DNA from: Brachynemurus nebulosus
Taxonomy: Eukaryota; Arthropoda; Insecta; Neuroptera; Myrmeleontidae
Reading direction: 5' to 3'
DNA: 64,000 nt
Assembly: GCA_035578155.1 (NCBI GenBank)
Contig: JAPWDM010000015.1
Coordinates: 7,996,709 to 8,060,708, forward strand
Shown here piece after piece: positions 10,214-20,159 of the stretch. The notes beneath the pieces are model-generated. The model ran no database searches, was not told where the DNA came from, and saw only the letters and a program-made list of their open reading frames with translations. Within the stretch, counting starts at the first letter, position 1. Each line of letters begins with the position of its first letter. A program made the translations under genes and the position numbers.

Positions 10214-13200
10214 ATGGCGTTGTTCAAGTGTGAAATGTGCCCAGCAGGATTCAACCGTCGAGACAACTTAGCGCGGCATATGAAGACGAAACATGGCGAC
10301 AATGGCTCATCTTTAAAATGCGGTCGGTGTGGTGTCATGTTTACGAGAATGGATAATTTACGACAACATCTGAAAAAATTCCATTCAACGGCTGTATTGT
10401 GCGATTACTGCGGCGAATATGTTGAAGGTGATCTGGAGCGGCATATGGCTAATAAACATGGACAACCCACAACCAGCGTTGTACGTGATCATGAGCAACC
10501 CTCAACCAGCAGCGGTCCTATTTCGAGAAAGCGAACAGCCGACGAACAACATGGCAGTCCATCTAAAAAACCAAAGGCGGATCGGGGTACCAGAAGTTGC
10601 GAAGTATGCGTTGCGGATATACCGATTTCAACATTCAATGGGCATTTACGCAGCGCGGCCCACAAAAATAAATTATGTCGCGGTACCGGAAACGTAAATG
10701 TGGAAACGATTAACAGCGCGTTCAAAACCAGAATAATCAGCTACCGGGTGAAGAGTTCCGAGTACTTCCAGTCCATTGAAGAATTTTTGGTTAATGAAAA
10801 AGTTAAGGAAAATGTACTTCAGCTGCTGCATATGGAACTGGCGAAGCATACGTCATTTAAAACAAATTTCGAATTGTTCGGTCTGTATGCAAAATTCGAC
10901 AAGGACGATAATTTACTACTGGATTTGAAGTCGTTCAACACCAGAAATGTTACTGTTTGCGAATCCACCAATATGGAAGAAATTTATCGAAATATGGCGT
11001 TGACTGTAGTGCGCAAGAGCGAAGAATTCCAGGAACGAGATAGTGGCTGGTCGCTCCTAGAAGTCCGATATTTGGAAATAAACGTAAATAAATACAATCC
11101 GCTTCGGGCTTCGTCGTATATCGAACTACCGGCATGGATCAAGAGAAAAATGGCGGTCGTTAATATTCAAAATGAAGACCAGGCTTGCTTCGCATGGGCG
11201 ATAACATCAGCCTTACATCCAGTCGATCATGGTAATCACCCACATCGAGTCGTATCATATCCACATTACTCATCAGTATTGAAGTTCGACGATATTGAGT
11301 TCCCAATGAAGATCAAAGACATAAAATTGTTCGAATCGCTCAACAACATCAGCGTCAATGTTTATGGACTGGAAGAAAAAAGTATTATTGGACCGCTGCA
11401 CTACACAAAGGAAAAACGGAACACTCATGTTAACCTGCTGTACATTGAAAATGGCGAAACCAGTCACTACTGCTGGATAAAGGATCTGAGTCGGCTCGTT
11501 GGACGTCAGCTTTCAAGGCGCAATGGTGCTAAATGGTTATGTGATGGATGTTTACAATTCTTTCGAACAGAAGAGCGGCTTATCGAACATGCTAAAGAGG
11601 ACTGCAACAAAGTACGCACTGTAATACCAAGTCCTGGCACAGACAGCATTTTGAAATTTCAAAATTATGCGAAGCAGATGCGCGTGCCGTTTACAATATA
11701 TGCGGACTTCGAATCAATATTGAAACCATGCGATACATGCGTACCGAATCCAGATGGATCGTTTACGAACACCACACATATCCACGAACCATTCAGCTTC
11801 GCATATTATATCAAATGTTCGTATGATGAATCATTAAACAAATTCGAAACGTACCGCGGACCGAACTGTGCGAAAGTTTTTATGGAAAAATTGGAAGAAG
11901 ATGCCCAACGACTACATAAAATTTTACAAAAGGAAATTCCGATGAAGCCATTAACAGCGCTGGATTATTTAGTATTTGGATTAGTTGAAGATTGTTCCAT
12001 ATGCGGCAATAAATTGGGCAACGATCGTGTGCGGGATCATGACCATCTAACGGGTGAATTTCGAGGTGCCAGTGTAATCGGCTTTACAGACTGCCGAAAT
12101 TCATCCCGATCGTTTTCCATAATTTATCTGGATATGATGCACACTTTATCGTCCGGGAATTTGGAGTCTCCAGGGAACGAATCGATGTCATTCCGAACAA
12201 CAAAGAACGCTACATTTCTTTCACAAAATATCTACCAGTCGACGCCAATCAAGAAGTGGAAGATCTGGATGACGAAGATGATGAAGAAGATGAAGAATCC
12301 AATAAATTCAAAATTAAAACCATCCAGCTGCGTTTTATCGATTCGTTCCGGTTTATGGCGAGCAGTTTAGATAAACTTGCTGAGAATTTGAAGCCGGAGC
12401 AGTTCGCCGAAGTTCGCCGAGCATTTCCTGAAGACCGCCTTTTCAATTTAATCAAGCAAAAAGGAGTATTCCCGTACGAATACGTCAACAGTGTTGAACG
12501 GCTGAATGAACGCGCTCTACCACCAAAAGCGGCATTCCATAGCAGCCTGAAGTCATCCAGTATTACCGATGAAGAATACCAGCGTGCACAGCGAGTATGG
12601 AATGAATTCAACATCCAAAGTTTGGGACAGTATTCGGACTTGTATTTGAAAACGGACGTGCTGCTACTGGCGGATGTCTTTGAAAATTTCCGGAACCTGT
12701 GCCTGAACACGTACAAATTGGATCCGTGCCAATACTACACCGTGCCAGGCTTGAGCTGGGACGCCATGTTGAAATATACAAAAGTGGAACTGGAGCTACT
12801 AACGGACATCGACATGATCCATTTCATAAAAAAGGGTATGCGTGGTGGATTAACACAGTGTTGCGGTCGTTTTAGCGAAGCTAATAATAAATACATGTCG
12901 GACTACGACCCCACGAAGCCGTCGACCTACATCGAATATCTGGACGCCAACAACTTATACGGATGGGCCATGTCGCAACATTTGCCGATCAGACATTTCC
13001 GGTGGGTCCCAGAACACGAATTGGATAATATCAACATACCAATGGTTCCGGATGACGCTGATGTTGGATACATTTTGGAAGTCGACCTCGAGTACCCGAA
13101 AACACTACACGATTACCATCAAGATCTACCATTCTGTCCGGAGCAGATGAAGCCGCCATACATCACATCTAAAGACAGCAAATTGGTCGCCAACGTTTAC

Positions 13201-14208
13201 GATAAGAAGAAGTATGTGATCCATTATCGGAATTTGAAACAGTGTTTAAAATATGGACTAAAGTTAAAGAAAATACATCGTGCGCTCCAGTTTAAACAAT
13301 CTCCGTGGCTAAAAAAATACATTGACTTAAACACCGAGCTCCGTTCTAAGGCGACAAATAGTTTTGAAAAAGATTATTTCAAGTTAAAAAATAATAGTGT
13401 TTTCGGGAAAACAATGGAGAATGTGGACAAACGTGTTGATGTGCGACTAGTGACTCATTGGGAGAATATTCGTAAACAGTTGGGTGCTAATAATTTGATA
13501 AGCAGACCGAACTTTCACAGTTGTTCAATTATCAATGAAAATCTGGTCGCTATACAAATGGACCGTTTGAAAGTGAAGTATGATAAACCGATTTATGTAG
13601 GATTTAGCGTGCTCGAGTTATCCAAGACTTTAATGTACGATTTCCACTACGGTTATATAAAACCGAAATATGATGACAAAGTGGATTTACTGTACATGGA
13701 TACCGACAGTTTTATATACCGGATAGAAACGGACAATTTTTACGCCGACATTAAGTCTGATATTAGTGAGTATTTTGATACGAGTGATTATGCTGCAGAT
13801 AACATCTATGGACTGCCACAATTAAATAAAAAAGTGCTCGGGAAATTTAAAGATGAGTGTTCTGGGACAATAATTAAACAATTTGTCGGTGTTAAAGCTA
13901 AATCCTACTGTATAGTGAAAGACGGTGATGTGCCCCCAATTAAAAAACTCAAAGGTGTTAAAAAAGATGTGGTGAAAAACGAAATAGACGTTAAAGACTA
14001 TATAAATTGTGTGATGAGCAAAGACTCAAGTGCCGTGTTATATAAACAAATGAGTGTTTTCCGCAGCTTAAAACATCGACTGTACACACACTTAGTGAAT
14101 AAGGCCGCACTATCAAATGACGATGATAAACGGTTCATAGTACCCAACAATAAACTTAAAACTCTCCCATGGGGGCACTACAAAATAGACGATTTTTATT
14201 TTTGTTAA
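10214..14208 (+). pseudogene. polB: Protein-primed family B DNA polymerase (Polinton PolB), frameshifted
   Basis: Replicates the element, in the family starting from a protein primer. The start is taken at ATG 10214, after the probable leader intron. The N-terminus has four C2H2/C2HC zinc-finger units (about 10217-10660) and a fifth Cys/His cluster near 11530-11600. A conserved Polinton polymerase N-terminal region with NEDQACFAWAI lies near 11166. Next come the exonuclease motif YADFES (about 11700) and an HNH-like CSICGN...DHDHLTGEFRGA block (11998-12068). Polymerase motifs follow: A, DANNLYGWAMS (about 12943), B, KLKNNSVFGKTM (about 13384), and C, YMDTDS (about 13693). The frame shifts between about 12065 and 12085, at the end of the HNH-like block, consistent with a small deletion. 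The open frame restarting near 12256 is the continuation of the same gene. Confidence 0.93.
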
Positions 14209-14596
14209 TATTGTATATATTTTTGTTAATTTTGTATATATATCTTTTTTTGTTCATTTTGTATATATTTTCTTTGTTAATTCTATAAATATTCTTAAAA
14301 CCATGGTTTTAGTTTATAACTCGTACTTATTATGTAATTAGTTTGTAAAATAATAATGACCATTATTAATTCAAATTTTAGTTTTATTAAAATAAAATAT
14401 GTACATGTCAAAATATTATAATTTCAAAAAATACATGAAAAAAATTAAAAAAAAAAATACAAAAAAAAAATTTAAAAACAAAAAAAATCCAAAAAATTAA
14501 AAAATAAAAAATTATAAAAAATACATGATGAAAAAAAAATTAAGAAAACAATTAAAAAAAGAAAATACATCATGAAAAAAAAAAATACATGAAAAA
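14209..14596. other. AT-rich convergent intergenic region
   Basis: Lies between the 3' ends of the polymerase (plus) and the 189-residue gene (minus). It holds TTTTGTTAATTTTGTATATAT repeats and long A-rich tracts that can supply polyadenylation signals for both strands. No gene. Confidence 0.5.
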
Positions 14597-15166
14597 TTAA
14601 ATATTGAAATTCGTATTCAAAATTTTGTATATATCTAAGTAGTCTTGTAAGTTTGTCGACGGCCACGCGCCCGTATCTGGACCACTTTCCCAGCCCAGGA
14701 GTGCTGATTGATTGGCTGTGCCTTTTTCAATGTTCTGCACGATCCACTCCAACAATTCACCGTCTTCTTCTACGCTCTTTGGATTGAAGCACAATCGAGG
14801 AATATCATGTTCTTCCACAAGTTTCAATATACGATCCAGCAGTTCCGGACGAGCATATGTTATCGTTTTTCGCATCCACAACGTAAGAAAGTATGTCAGC
14901 GTGTCGAATCCATCTAGGCGGTCTTCTCCAATATCAGATTCGTTGAAGGTAAGTGTGAATAGAAGATCAAAAGTTTCCACAGACGAACCCCATTCTATAG
15001 CTGATGTTATTTTTTCAGGAAAAAAAATGTCACGATCTCTTGATGCTATGGATCGGATCATCTCCAAATCAGATAACCGAATGGCTTTATTCAACATCTT
15101 CTTCAGCAATCGAGTTCTAGCCATGGATTCCTCCACTATTATAAGGTGTTGAAGACTTTCACTCAT
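14597..15166 (-). CDS. Polinton unknown protein, alpha-helical, 189 aa
   Basis: Starts at ATG 15166. I do not recognise the family. The protein looks mostly helical, with paired Leu-rich helices (KMLNKAIRLSDLEMIRSIAS; LDRILKLVEEHDIP) that loosely recall ankyrin-type repeats, and an acidic middle. No catalytic motif, signal peptide or membrane segment is evident. It is the most 3' gene of the leftward block (integrase, 149-residue protein, DUF8207), separated from the integrase by a 55-bp repeat array. A virus-host interaction or regulatory role is possible but not shown. Confidence 0.65.
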   Translation of the reverse strand: MSESLQHLIIVEESMARTRLLKKMLNKAIRLSDLEMIRSIASRDRDIFFPEKITSAIEWGSSVETFDLLFTLTFNESDIGEDRLDGFDTLTYFLTLWMRKTITYARPELLDRILKLVEEHDIPRLCFNPKSVEEDGELLEWIVQNIEKGTANQSALLGWESGPDTGAWPSTNLQDYLDIYKILNTNFNI

Positions 15167-15244
15167 TGTTGTGTTTTCACTGGATATTGCTTCGCCAAAA
15201 AAATGAAACTGCTCCGGCTCATCGTCATCATCATAATTTTATAC

Positions 15245-15380
15245 TGCTCCATGTTGGTGGGGGATACTGCAACTGCTCCGGTCCATCATGCGTATTCGCT
15301 GCTCCATGTTGGTGGGGGATACTGCGACTGCTCCGGTCCACCATACGTATTCGCTGCTCCATGTGGGTGGGGATATCATA
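15245..15380. repeat. 55-bp tandem repeat, about 2.5 copies
   Basis: TGCTCCATGTTGGTGGGGGA starts at 15245 and 15300, and a variant starts at 15355, so the period is exactly 55 bp. The array adjoins the 3' end of the integrase gene and the 5' side of the 189-residue gene. The plus-strand open frames across it are repeat artefacts. Confidence 0.92.
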
Positions 15381-16293
15381 CCAAGTCTTTGCTATCAATC
15401 CAGCTATTGGTGCTACTTGGGAAGCCGAGCCACTTCACGTATACTTTATCTTTCTTTTTTTTCAACACCTTTTCCACTAAATATACATCTGGATATTTAA
15501 CTTTTTGTAATTCTTCTTGGTAAAATCCACCTTTAATCGGATTACCATGATAATCTTCTAACAGATACGTAACCGGATTGGTTAATCGTACCTTTTTGAT
15601 TTTAAAAAGTTCCGTCGTCCATGATGGTAGATATCCTTTATCGAATTGAGATTTATGCTTGCTAATGCGAACCACATCACCAACGTCATATTTCGGTAGA
15701 TCCACAACTTTTATATGATTGTAAACAGTTGAAAGGAGCAATTTCTCCTTGCTCGGTGTAACATCACGCGGTCGCATTTTTATTGTTCTATGTTTCCGTG
15801 AATTGTAACTGTCCATTAAGTCGTCTAGTATATCCAGCCATCGATACGATCCATTGTAACTAAACTTCTTCCACATTTCAGTCTTCAGCGTTCTGTTAAA
15901 TCTCTCCACCACTGACGCTTTTTTGGTTGAAAATGTTGAATAATGGTTGATGTTGTATTTATCCATGAGCGTTTTAAACAGCTGATTATAAAATTCCTTG
16001 CCGTCGTCCGTTTGCAAATTATCTGGCCTCCGTCCTTGTTTAAGTATCGATTCAAATGCCGCTGTTACTTCTTTTCCAGTTTTATTTTTAACGGGTACCG
16101 CCCATGCATGTTTTGAAAATACGTCGATTGTTGTCAACAGATAATTGAATTTTTTATTCACTGAAGCGTAGGCACCCATCTCAATTAAATCACATTGCCA
16201 GAGATCGTCAATTCCTTTCACAATCACACGTCTCCGTGGAAAATTTTTTCGCGCTGGTTTATGTAGTTCACGAACCACTTGTGCTTTGCTCAT
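15376..16293 (-). CDS. int: Polinton integrase (retroviral-type, DDE + chromodomain)
   Basis: 305 residues from ATG 16293. The rve catalytic core has Asp35 (LWQCDLIE), Asp96 (QTDDGKEF) and Glu130 (VVERFNRT), the acidic triad of the retroviral/Ty3 integrase fold. The C-terminus (about 270-305: EKVLKKKKDKVYVKWLGF... NSWIDSKDL) is a chromodomain, which in related integrases directs insertion to methylated histone tails. It inserts the linear element with 6-bp staggered cuts, matching the duplications seen here. The start overlaps the upstream 149-residue gene by 26 bp. The N-terminal zinc-binding domain is very short or absent. The gene appears intact. Confidence 0.95.
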   Translation of the reverse strand: MSKAQVVRELHKPARKNFPRRRVIVKGIDDLWQCDLIEMGAYASVNKKFNYLLTTIDVFSKHAWAVPVKNKTGKEVTAAFESILKQGRRPDNLQTDDGKEFYNQLFKTLMDKYNINHYSTFSTKKASVVERFNRTLKTEMWKKFSYNGSYRWLDILDDLMDSYNSRKHRTIKMRPRDVTPSKEKLLLSTVYNHIKVVDLPKYDVGDVVRISKHKSQFDKGYLPSWTTELFKIKKVRLTNPVTYLLEDYHGNPIKGGFYQEELQKVKYPDVYLVEKVLKKKKDKVYVKWLGFPSSTNSWIDSKDLV

Positions 16294-16711
16294 TTTGCGT
16301 CTCAGCAGGTTTCAGCAATTTATCAAGACGTTCTTCAGTCCTCGACATTCGACGATTAAATGCGAAAATTTCTCGATTCATCCATAATTTATTCTGCGTA
16401 GAAAGCTGCATTGCCTGGGTCAGCAGGTGCGTAGCATTTTCAATCTTTGTTTTGATGATTTCGACTGTTTCTGTTAGTTCAGCAAGTTTCTCTGTTGTAA
16501 AACTCTTTAAAAATTTCAGATTCACCACATCTTGATCATCAGTCGGATCCTTTATATTGGATAGTTGTTTGTTTCCAAAATCATAGTTCCCCGATTGCGT
16601 CATCTTCAAACCAATGTCTTTAAGCAACTGCTTCTTAATACTTTTATCATGCACCCGGCCGAATTTGTCAATAGTTATGTTTCTGTTACGCACACGACCG
16701 AATTTGTCCAT
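16268..16711 (-). CDS. Polinton unknown protein, coiled-coil-like, 147 aa
   Basis: ATG at 16711 is two bases after the DUF8207 stop (TGA at 16714-16716), so termination-reinitiation coupling is plausible. A preceding GTG could be read but is unlikely as a eukaryotic start. The N-terminus has two near repeats (KFGRVRNRNITID, KFGRVHDKSIKKQ). The middle (about 70-135) is a Leu/Ile-rich heptad stretch that should form a coiled coil. The C-terminus overlaps the integrase start by 26 bp. Small proteins with K-G-R and NIKDPTDDQDVVNLKFL-like segments occur in arthropod Polintons and resemble short fibre or tail-like proteins, but I cannot assign a function. Confidence 0.65.
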   Translation of the reverse strand: MDKFGRVRNRNITIDKFGRVHDKSIKKQLLKDIGLKMTQSGNYDFGNKQLSNIKDPTDDQDVVNLKFLKSFTTEKLAELTETVEIIKTKIENATHLLTQAMQLSTQNKLWMNREIFAFNRRMSRTEERLDKLLKPAETQNEQSTSGS

Positions 16712-16713
16712 TT

Positions 16714-17805
16714 TCACTCGATGATATCTGCTTCTTTCAGTTCTTCAATGATGGATATTATTTCGTTATTGTGACCGCTGTGTCCAGCTTCTTGTGACGC
16801 CACTAATAATCGCAGTCTACTGACCAGTTCATTCGCATTGTCCCAGTATATATAGTCTTTTTTCAAGTTATTAAACTGCATCAAACCATGTCCCGATCTT
16901 GGAGTACCGCCGACACTAGCAGATTTTGGAGCACCACCGACACGACTTCTTGTATCATATATTTTTCTTGGTATATGTTTTTTAACGGAGCTGATTGGGA
17001 ACAACTGACTAATAATGTTTATGTATTTATAACTCGAGCTCCCTTTTATTTGCTGGTTTGGACTGTAATTTCGTCTGTGTGCATTTGTTTGCTTTAAAAT
17101 TTGTTTATACGCATTTAAATCTTTGGTATGATATGAACCAAGTTTTGGCGAGTTCATGAAAATCAATTCATATAATCCAGGTGTTCCTTCGTACACAATA
17201 TCACCAATTATTATATCATCACCAGCTATTTGAAACGACTGATTTCCAATCATCCATTCATCATCTTTTTTGTATGGTCCGTATACCACATCAATTCCGC
17301 TGTTGGGATGAAGGTATAGTTGTAAGTATTTTCTTGCTATTGGACCAAACTGTTTTGTTAAATCTTCAGCTGCTGGCATCAATTTTCGAGCAACACTTTG
17401 CGCTGATCCAAGAAATTTCGGTGTTTCAAATACATTTTGTTCTTCTTCTGGATACGCTTCAAAAACATCTTCTGGAATATCTTGTATTGAAGTATCTTCC
17501 TCCTCCTTTGTTGGTAGAGTATAGTAGTTTGCCGTTTGTTTTCCCAATTTTTTCTTTTTAATTTTAGGTGTGAACGCATTCGATACTTGCGCATCTTCTT
17601 CTTCTTTTATTTCCACTTTAATAGGATGTTTCTTCTTGTCACCATTTAACTTTGTAGCTATTTCTTTAAGCGGAGTAGTGACTGGTTCCAGTGTACTTTG
17701 AAGCAACATATTTGACTCCAGTTTTCCAGATCGTAAAGCATTAAATTTTTTACGTATATTGCTTGTCGCTTTTATAATGTTCTTTTTAATCGTCTTTTTA
17801 TCCAT
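16714..17805 (-). CDS. Polinton DUF8207 protein
   Basis: 363 residues from ATG 17805. The N-terminal half is Lys/Glu rich and low complexity (about 55-125). The conserved core (about 190-265) has DDIIIGDIVYEGTPGLYELIF, then LNAYKQILKQTNAHRRNYSP, the signature I associate with the DUF8207 family of insect Polintons. This is followed by SSYKYINIISQLFP. A GGAPKSASVGGTP segment near 290 is Gly/Ser rich. The function is unknown. Its constant presence in Polintons suggests a structural or replication role. A TATAAATA box lies on the minus strand at 17868-17875, 60 bp upstream of the start. The gene appears intact. Confidence 0.88.
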   Translation of the reverse strand: MDKKTIKKNIIKATSNIRKKFNALRSGKLESNMLLQSTLEPVTTPLKEIATKLNGDKKKHPIKVEIKEEEDAQVSNAFTPKIKKKKLGKQTANYYTLPTKEEEDTSIQDIPEDVFEAYPEEEQNVFETPKFLGSAQSVARKLMPAAEDLTKQFGPIARKYLQLYLHPNSGIDVVYGPYKKDDEWMIGNQSFQIAGDDIIIGDIVYEGTPGLYELIFMNSPKLGSYHTKDLNAYKQILKQTNAHRRNYSPNQQIKGSSSYKYINIISQLFPISSVKKHIPRKIYDTRSRVGGAPKSASVGGTPRSGHGLMQFNNLKKDYIYWDNANELVSRLRLLVASQEAGHSGHNNEIISIIEELKEADIIE

Positions 17806-17867
17806 CTCGATGACTGCTTCTTAGAACGATTTCTCAAGAACTGAAGCTCTATCGCATGCGACTGCTG

Positions 17868-17875
17868 TATTTATA
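17868..17875 (-). promoter_or_regulatory. TATA box of the leftward DUF8207/integrase block
   Basis: TATTTATA on plus (TATAAATA on minus), about 60 bp upstream of ATG 17805. The same core occurs before other Polinton genes. Confidence 0.5.
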
Positions 17876-17943
17876 TGGTCGTATTTAGGCGGATCAGTTC
17901 GAAACTGCTATACCGGTTACCGAAACCAGTTCGAAAAATGTTT

Positions 17944-18062
17944 GTATCAGTATAGAAGCAGCTTGGTAGCAGTTTAGGTGCAGCTTAGGAGCAGCTTAGA
18001 ACCAGCTTGGAAGCAGCTTAGAACCAGCTTGGAAGCGGCTTAGAACCAGCTTAGAAGCGGCT
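17944..18062. repeat. Short tandem repeat, GCAGCTTAGAACCA-type
   Basis: About eight alternating words such as AGCAGCTTAGAACCAGCTTGG. It lies between the DUF8207 promoter and the 3' end of the ATPase and overlaps the ATPase C-terminal codons by about 12 bp. Confidence 0.8.
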
Positions 18063-18767
18063 TTCGGATGTTGATCCTTTCCAGAAGTGGTCAAACTTGC
18101 TTCGGTATCTTCCATTGCGTATATCATCTTCTTTGCAAATAGTTAAAAATCCATAGTTATCACGCCAACACTCTCTGCATAATTCTTTGAATTGATTGAA
18201 CGACATGTCGGAGTTAATATGATTATCGTAGATATGTCTGAGGTTGAGATCATCCTGTTTGAAGACTGCAACAAGATTCGCATTATCCCGTACATGATGT
18301 TTGGGTGCCGCTGTATACGTTTGCGTCAAGTAGAAACAATCATCATTGTAATGTCGAGAGTGGCTAAAATATTCTTCTATTATGGCTTTTTTCTCCCGCG
18401 CAGATACATCGTCGAATATTACCAGCGAATTTGGTCGTGCTTCTTTCGGTGGTATGACGTCATCGTTATTAGAATATGTAAAATAACCCAAACCTTTAAC
18501 ACCTTTAATGATTCGTTTCACATATTGATATTTCGGTTGGTGTAATGATTTGGAATAGATGTATATGTTTTCAAATGCCACACCATTAGGATCCTGGATA
18601 AGTGATAGTAGAAGTGACGTTTTGCCGCATCCACTTGGACCACAGATGATCGCTCTAATACTCGTCGGCAACAGTGGACCATTTTTCTTGACATTAGTCT
18701 CATCCAAAAAAACCTCGAAATTTATGACTGGTAGCGTCTCCGGTTGTTTAACGAATGAAGAAGACAT
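18051..18767 (-). CDS. atp: Polinton DNA-packaging ATPase (FtsK/HerA, A32-like)
   Basis: 238 residues from ATG 18767. Walker A is GPSGCGKT (about 43-50), Walker B is LVIFDDVS (about 115-122), and YLTQTY near 158-163 fits the sensor region. In the family this enzyme pumps the genome into capsids and is homologous to poxvirus A32. The C-terminus (FDHFWKG) is short and basic. A minus-strand TATAAATA sits at 18832-18839, giving a compact divergent promoter shared with the PLA2 gene. The frame is intact and the length is normal for the family. Confidence 0.92.
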   Translation of the reverse strand: MSSSFVKQPETLPVINFEVFLDETNVKKNGPLLPTSIRAIICGPSGCGKTSLLLSLIQDPNGVAFENIYIYSKSLHQPKYQYVKRIIKGVKGLGYFTYSNNDDVIPPKEARPNSLVIFDDVSAREKKAIIEEYFSHSRHYNDDCFYLTQTYTAAPKHHVRDNANLVAVFKQDDLNLRHIYDNHINSDMSFNQFKELCRECWRDNYGFLTICKEDDIRNGRYRSKFDHFWKGSTSESRF

Positions 18768-18831
18768 CGTCGTCGATGTTGTTCAGATAACACTATTTCT
18801 CATACTAATAAAGTTGAGTAAATTTCCAGCA

Positions 18832-18852
18832 TATTTATAACATATATAAATA
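18832..18852. promoter_or_regulatory. Divergent TATA boxes between ATPase and PLA2 genes
   Basis: TATTTATA (18832-18839) reads as TATAAATA on minus toward the ATPase. TATATAAATA (18843-18852) reads on plus toward ATG 18891. The back-to-back boxes lie within 21 bp. Confidence 0.55.
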
Positions 18853-18890
18853 GTACAGCATCTGTTCTTTTGTTTTCAGTTCACTTTTAA

Positions 18891-19670
18891 ATGTTGACGC
18901 GGAAACAACTAGCAGTTAGTCGTGGGAAGACAAGCGGTGTGAGAAGATCTGGTTGTGGTATAGTAAACGGAATAATCAACAAATTACCATTTGAACTTCA
19001 TATACCTGGCTATCAGTATTGTGGACCTGGAACTAGACTGCGCCAGCGATTGTTACGAGGTGATCCGGGTATCAACAAATTGGACGCTGCATGCAAAGAA
19101 CACGACATCGCCTATTCACAGTTTAAAGATATTCAAGATCGACATAAAGCTGATTTAATACTAGCTGATAAAGCGTGGGAGCGAGTTAAATCATCGGACG
19201 CAAATCTTGGCGAGCGAGCTGCTGCTTGGACTGTAACGAACGCGATGAAGTCGAAAGTAAAACTAGGAATGGGTCATTCAAAGAAGAAGAACAAAAAAGG
19301 ACAGAAATTAATATTTGGTGCCGGAATTCGTGATTTGAGAAGCATATTGAAGAAAAAGAAACCGAAAACTATTAAGAATGCGATAAAATTTGCACTGAAA
19401 GCTGCGAAGAATATTTTCAAGAAGAAGAAGGACAGTCAATTTACAACACCGAGAATCATTCCAATTCCAAAAACTGGTGGAATTTTACCATTCCTGGTTC
19501 CACTTTTTGCCGGCCTGTCTGCTGTAGGATCACTTGCCGGAGGCGCTGCTGGTGTTGCGAAAGCAGTGAATGCTTATAAAACAGCAAAGAAACAACTGGA
19601 TGAAAATGAACGTCATAACAGGATGATGGAAGCAATTGCTCTTGGATCTAAATCTGGAACTGGACTTTGA
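18891..19670 (+). CDS. Polinton PLA2-domain virion protein, C-terminus frameshifted
   Basis: 259 residues from ATG 18891. The calcium-binding loop YCGPGT (about 43-48) and the catalytic His-Asp in CKEHDIAY (about 68-75) mark a parvovirus-like phospholipase A2 domain, used in that family to breach endosomal membranes. Downstream are a Lys-rich stretch and a hydrophobic Gly/Ala-rich segment (about 198-228) that may insert into membrane. The stop at 19670 appears premature. The usual family tail of repeated Leu-Lys-Pro-Tyr-type residues is visible in another frame just after it, up to TAA near 19723. I therefore infer a small indel near 19665. The protease gene overlaps it. Confidence 0.85.
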   Translation: MLTRKQLAVSRGKTSGVRRSGCGIVNGIINKLPFELHIPGYQYCGPGTRLRQRLLRGDPGINKLDAACKEHDIAYSQFKDIQDRHKADLILADKAWERVKSSDANLGERAAAWTVTNAMKSKVKLGMGHSKKKNKKGQKLIFGAGIRDLRSILKKKKPKTIKNAIKFALKAAKNIFKKKKDSQFTTPRIIPIPKTGGILPFLVPLFAGLSAVGSLAGGAAGVAKAVNAYKTAKKQLDENERHNRMMEAIALGSKSGTGL

Positions 19671-20085
19671 AACCATACAGAAGAGGTTTGGGACTTTACA
19701 TCGAATCAAAAAACCGCTAAGCGAGCTACCCGATCGACCATTAACTGATCGCGACATTTATCAGTTTGGAAACAAATATTTATCCAATTTTCGTGGCGTG
19801 TTCATGAGAGATGATTTACCGAAACGGCCAAGGCGAAAGGAGTGTGGAGTCGTCAATTTGGATAATTCATCAGGACCAGGAAGCCATTGGGTAGCGTACG
19901 CCAAAGATAACAAGAACGTCGAATATTTTGATAGTTTTGGAAATTTGTCACCACCCGCAGAAGTTGTGCAATATTTACATGGCAATAATATTAAATATAA
20001 TTATAACAGATACCAAAATTATGAACAGTACAACTGTGGACATTTATGTCTAGAATTTTTATGGAATACAAATTATTTTCAATAA
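19627..20085 (+). pseudogene. pro: Polinton adenain-like cysteine protease, no clear start codon
   Basis: The catalytic domain is complete: His in GSHWVAY (about 19880), Asp in YFDSFG (about 19925) and Cys in YNCGHLC (about 20035), the adenain/Ulp1-type triad. In the family it matures capsid proteins. The open frame runs from after a stop at 19624 but has no ATG before the Met of FRGVFMRDD (about 19803), which is inside the conserved domain. So either an initiation codon was lost, a non-ATG start is used, or translation arrives from the overlapping PLA2 gene. Termination is at TAA 20083-20085. Confidence 0.85.
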
Positions 20086-20159
20086 TTTTGTTGCACTTCT
20101 CATCTATACTTTAAATATACTCGTGGCAAGAAGTTTCTGTCATTCGTATCTTAGTCACC

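Noticed and set aside
17181..17561. Plus-strand 126-residue frame
   Set aside because: Antisense shadow of the DUF8207 gene, which has the conserved motifs.
18456..18463. TGACGTCA inside the ATPase gene as another CRE promoter
   Set aside because: It lies within conserved coding sequence with no TATA box or downstream start nearby. The TGACGTCA in the capsid gene near 21574 was rejected for the same reason.
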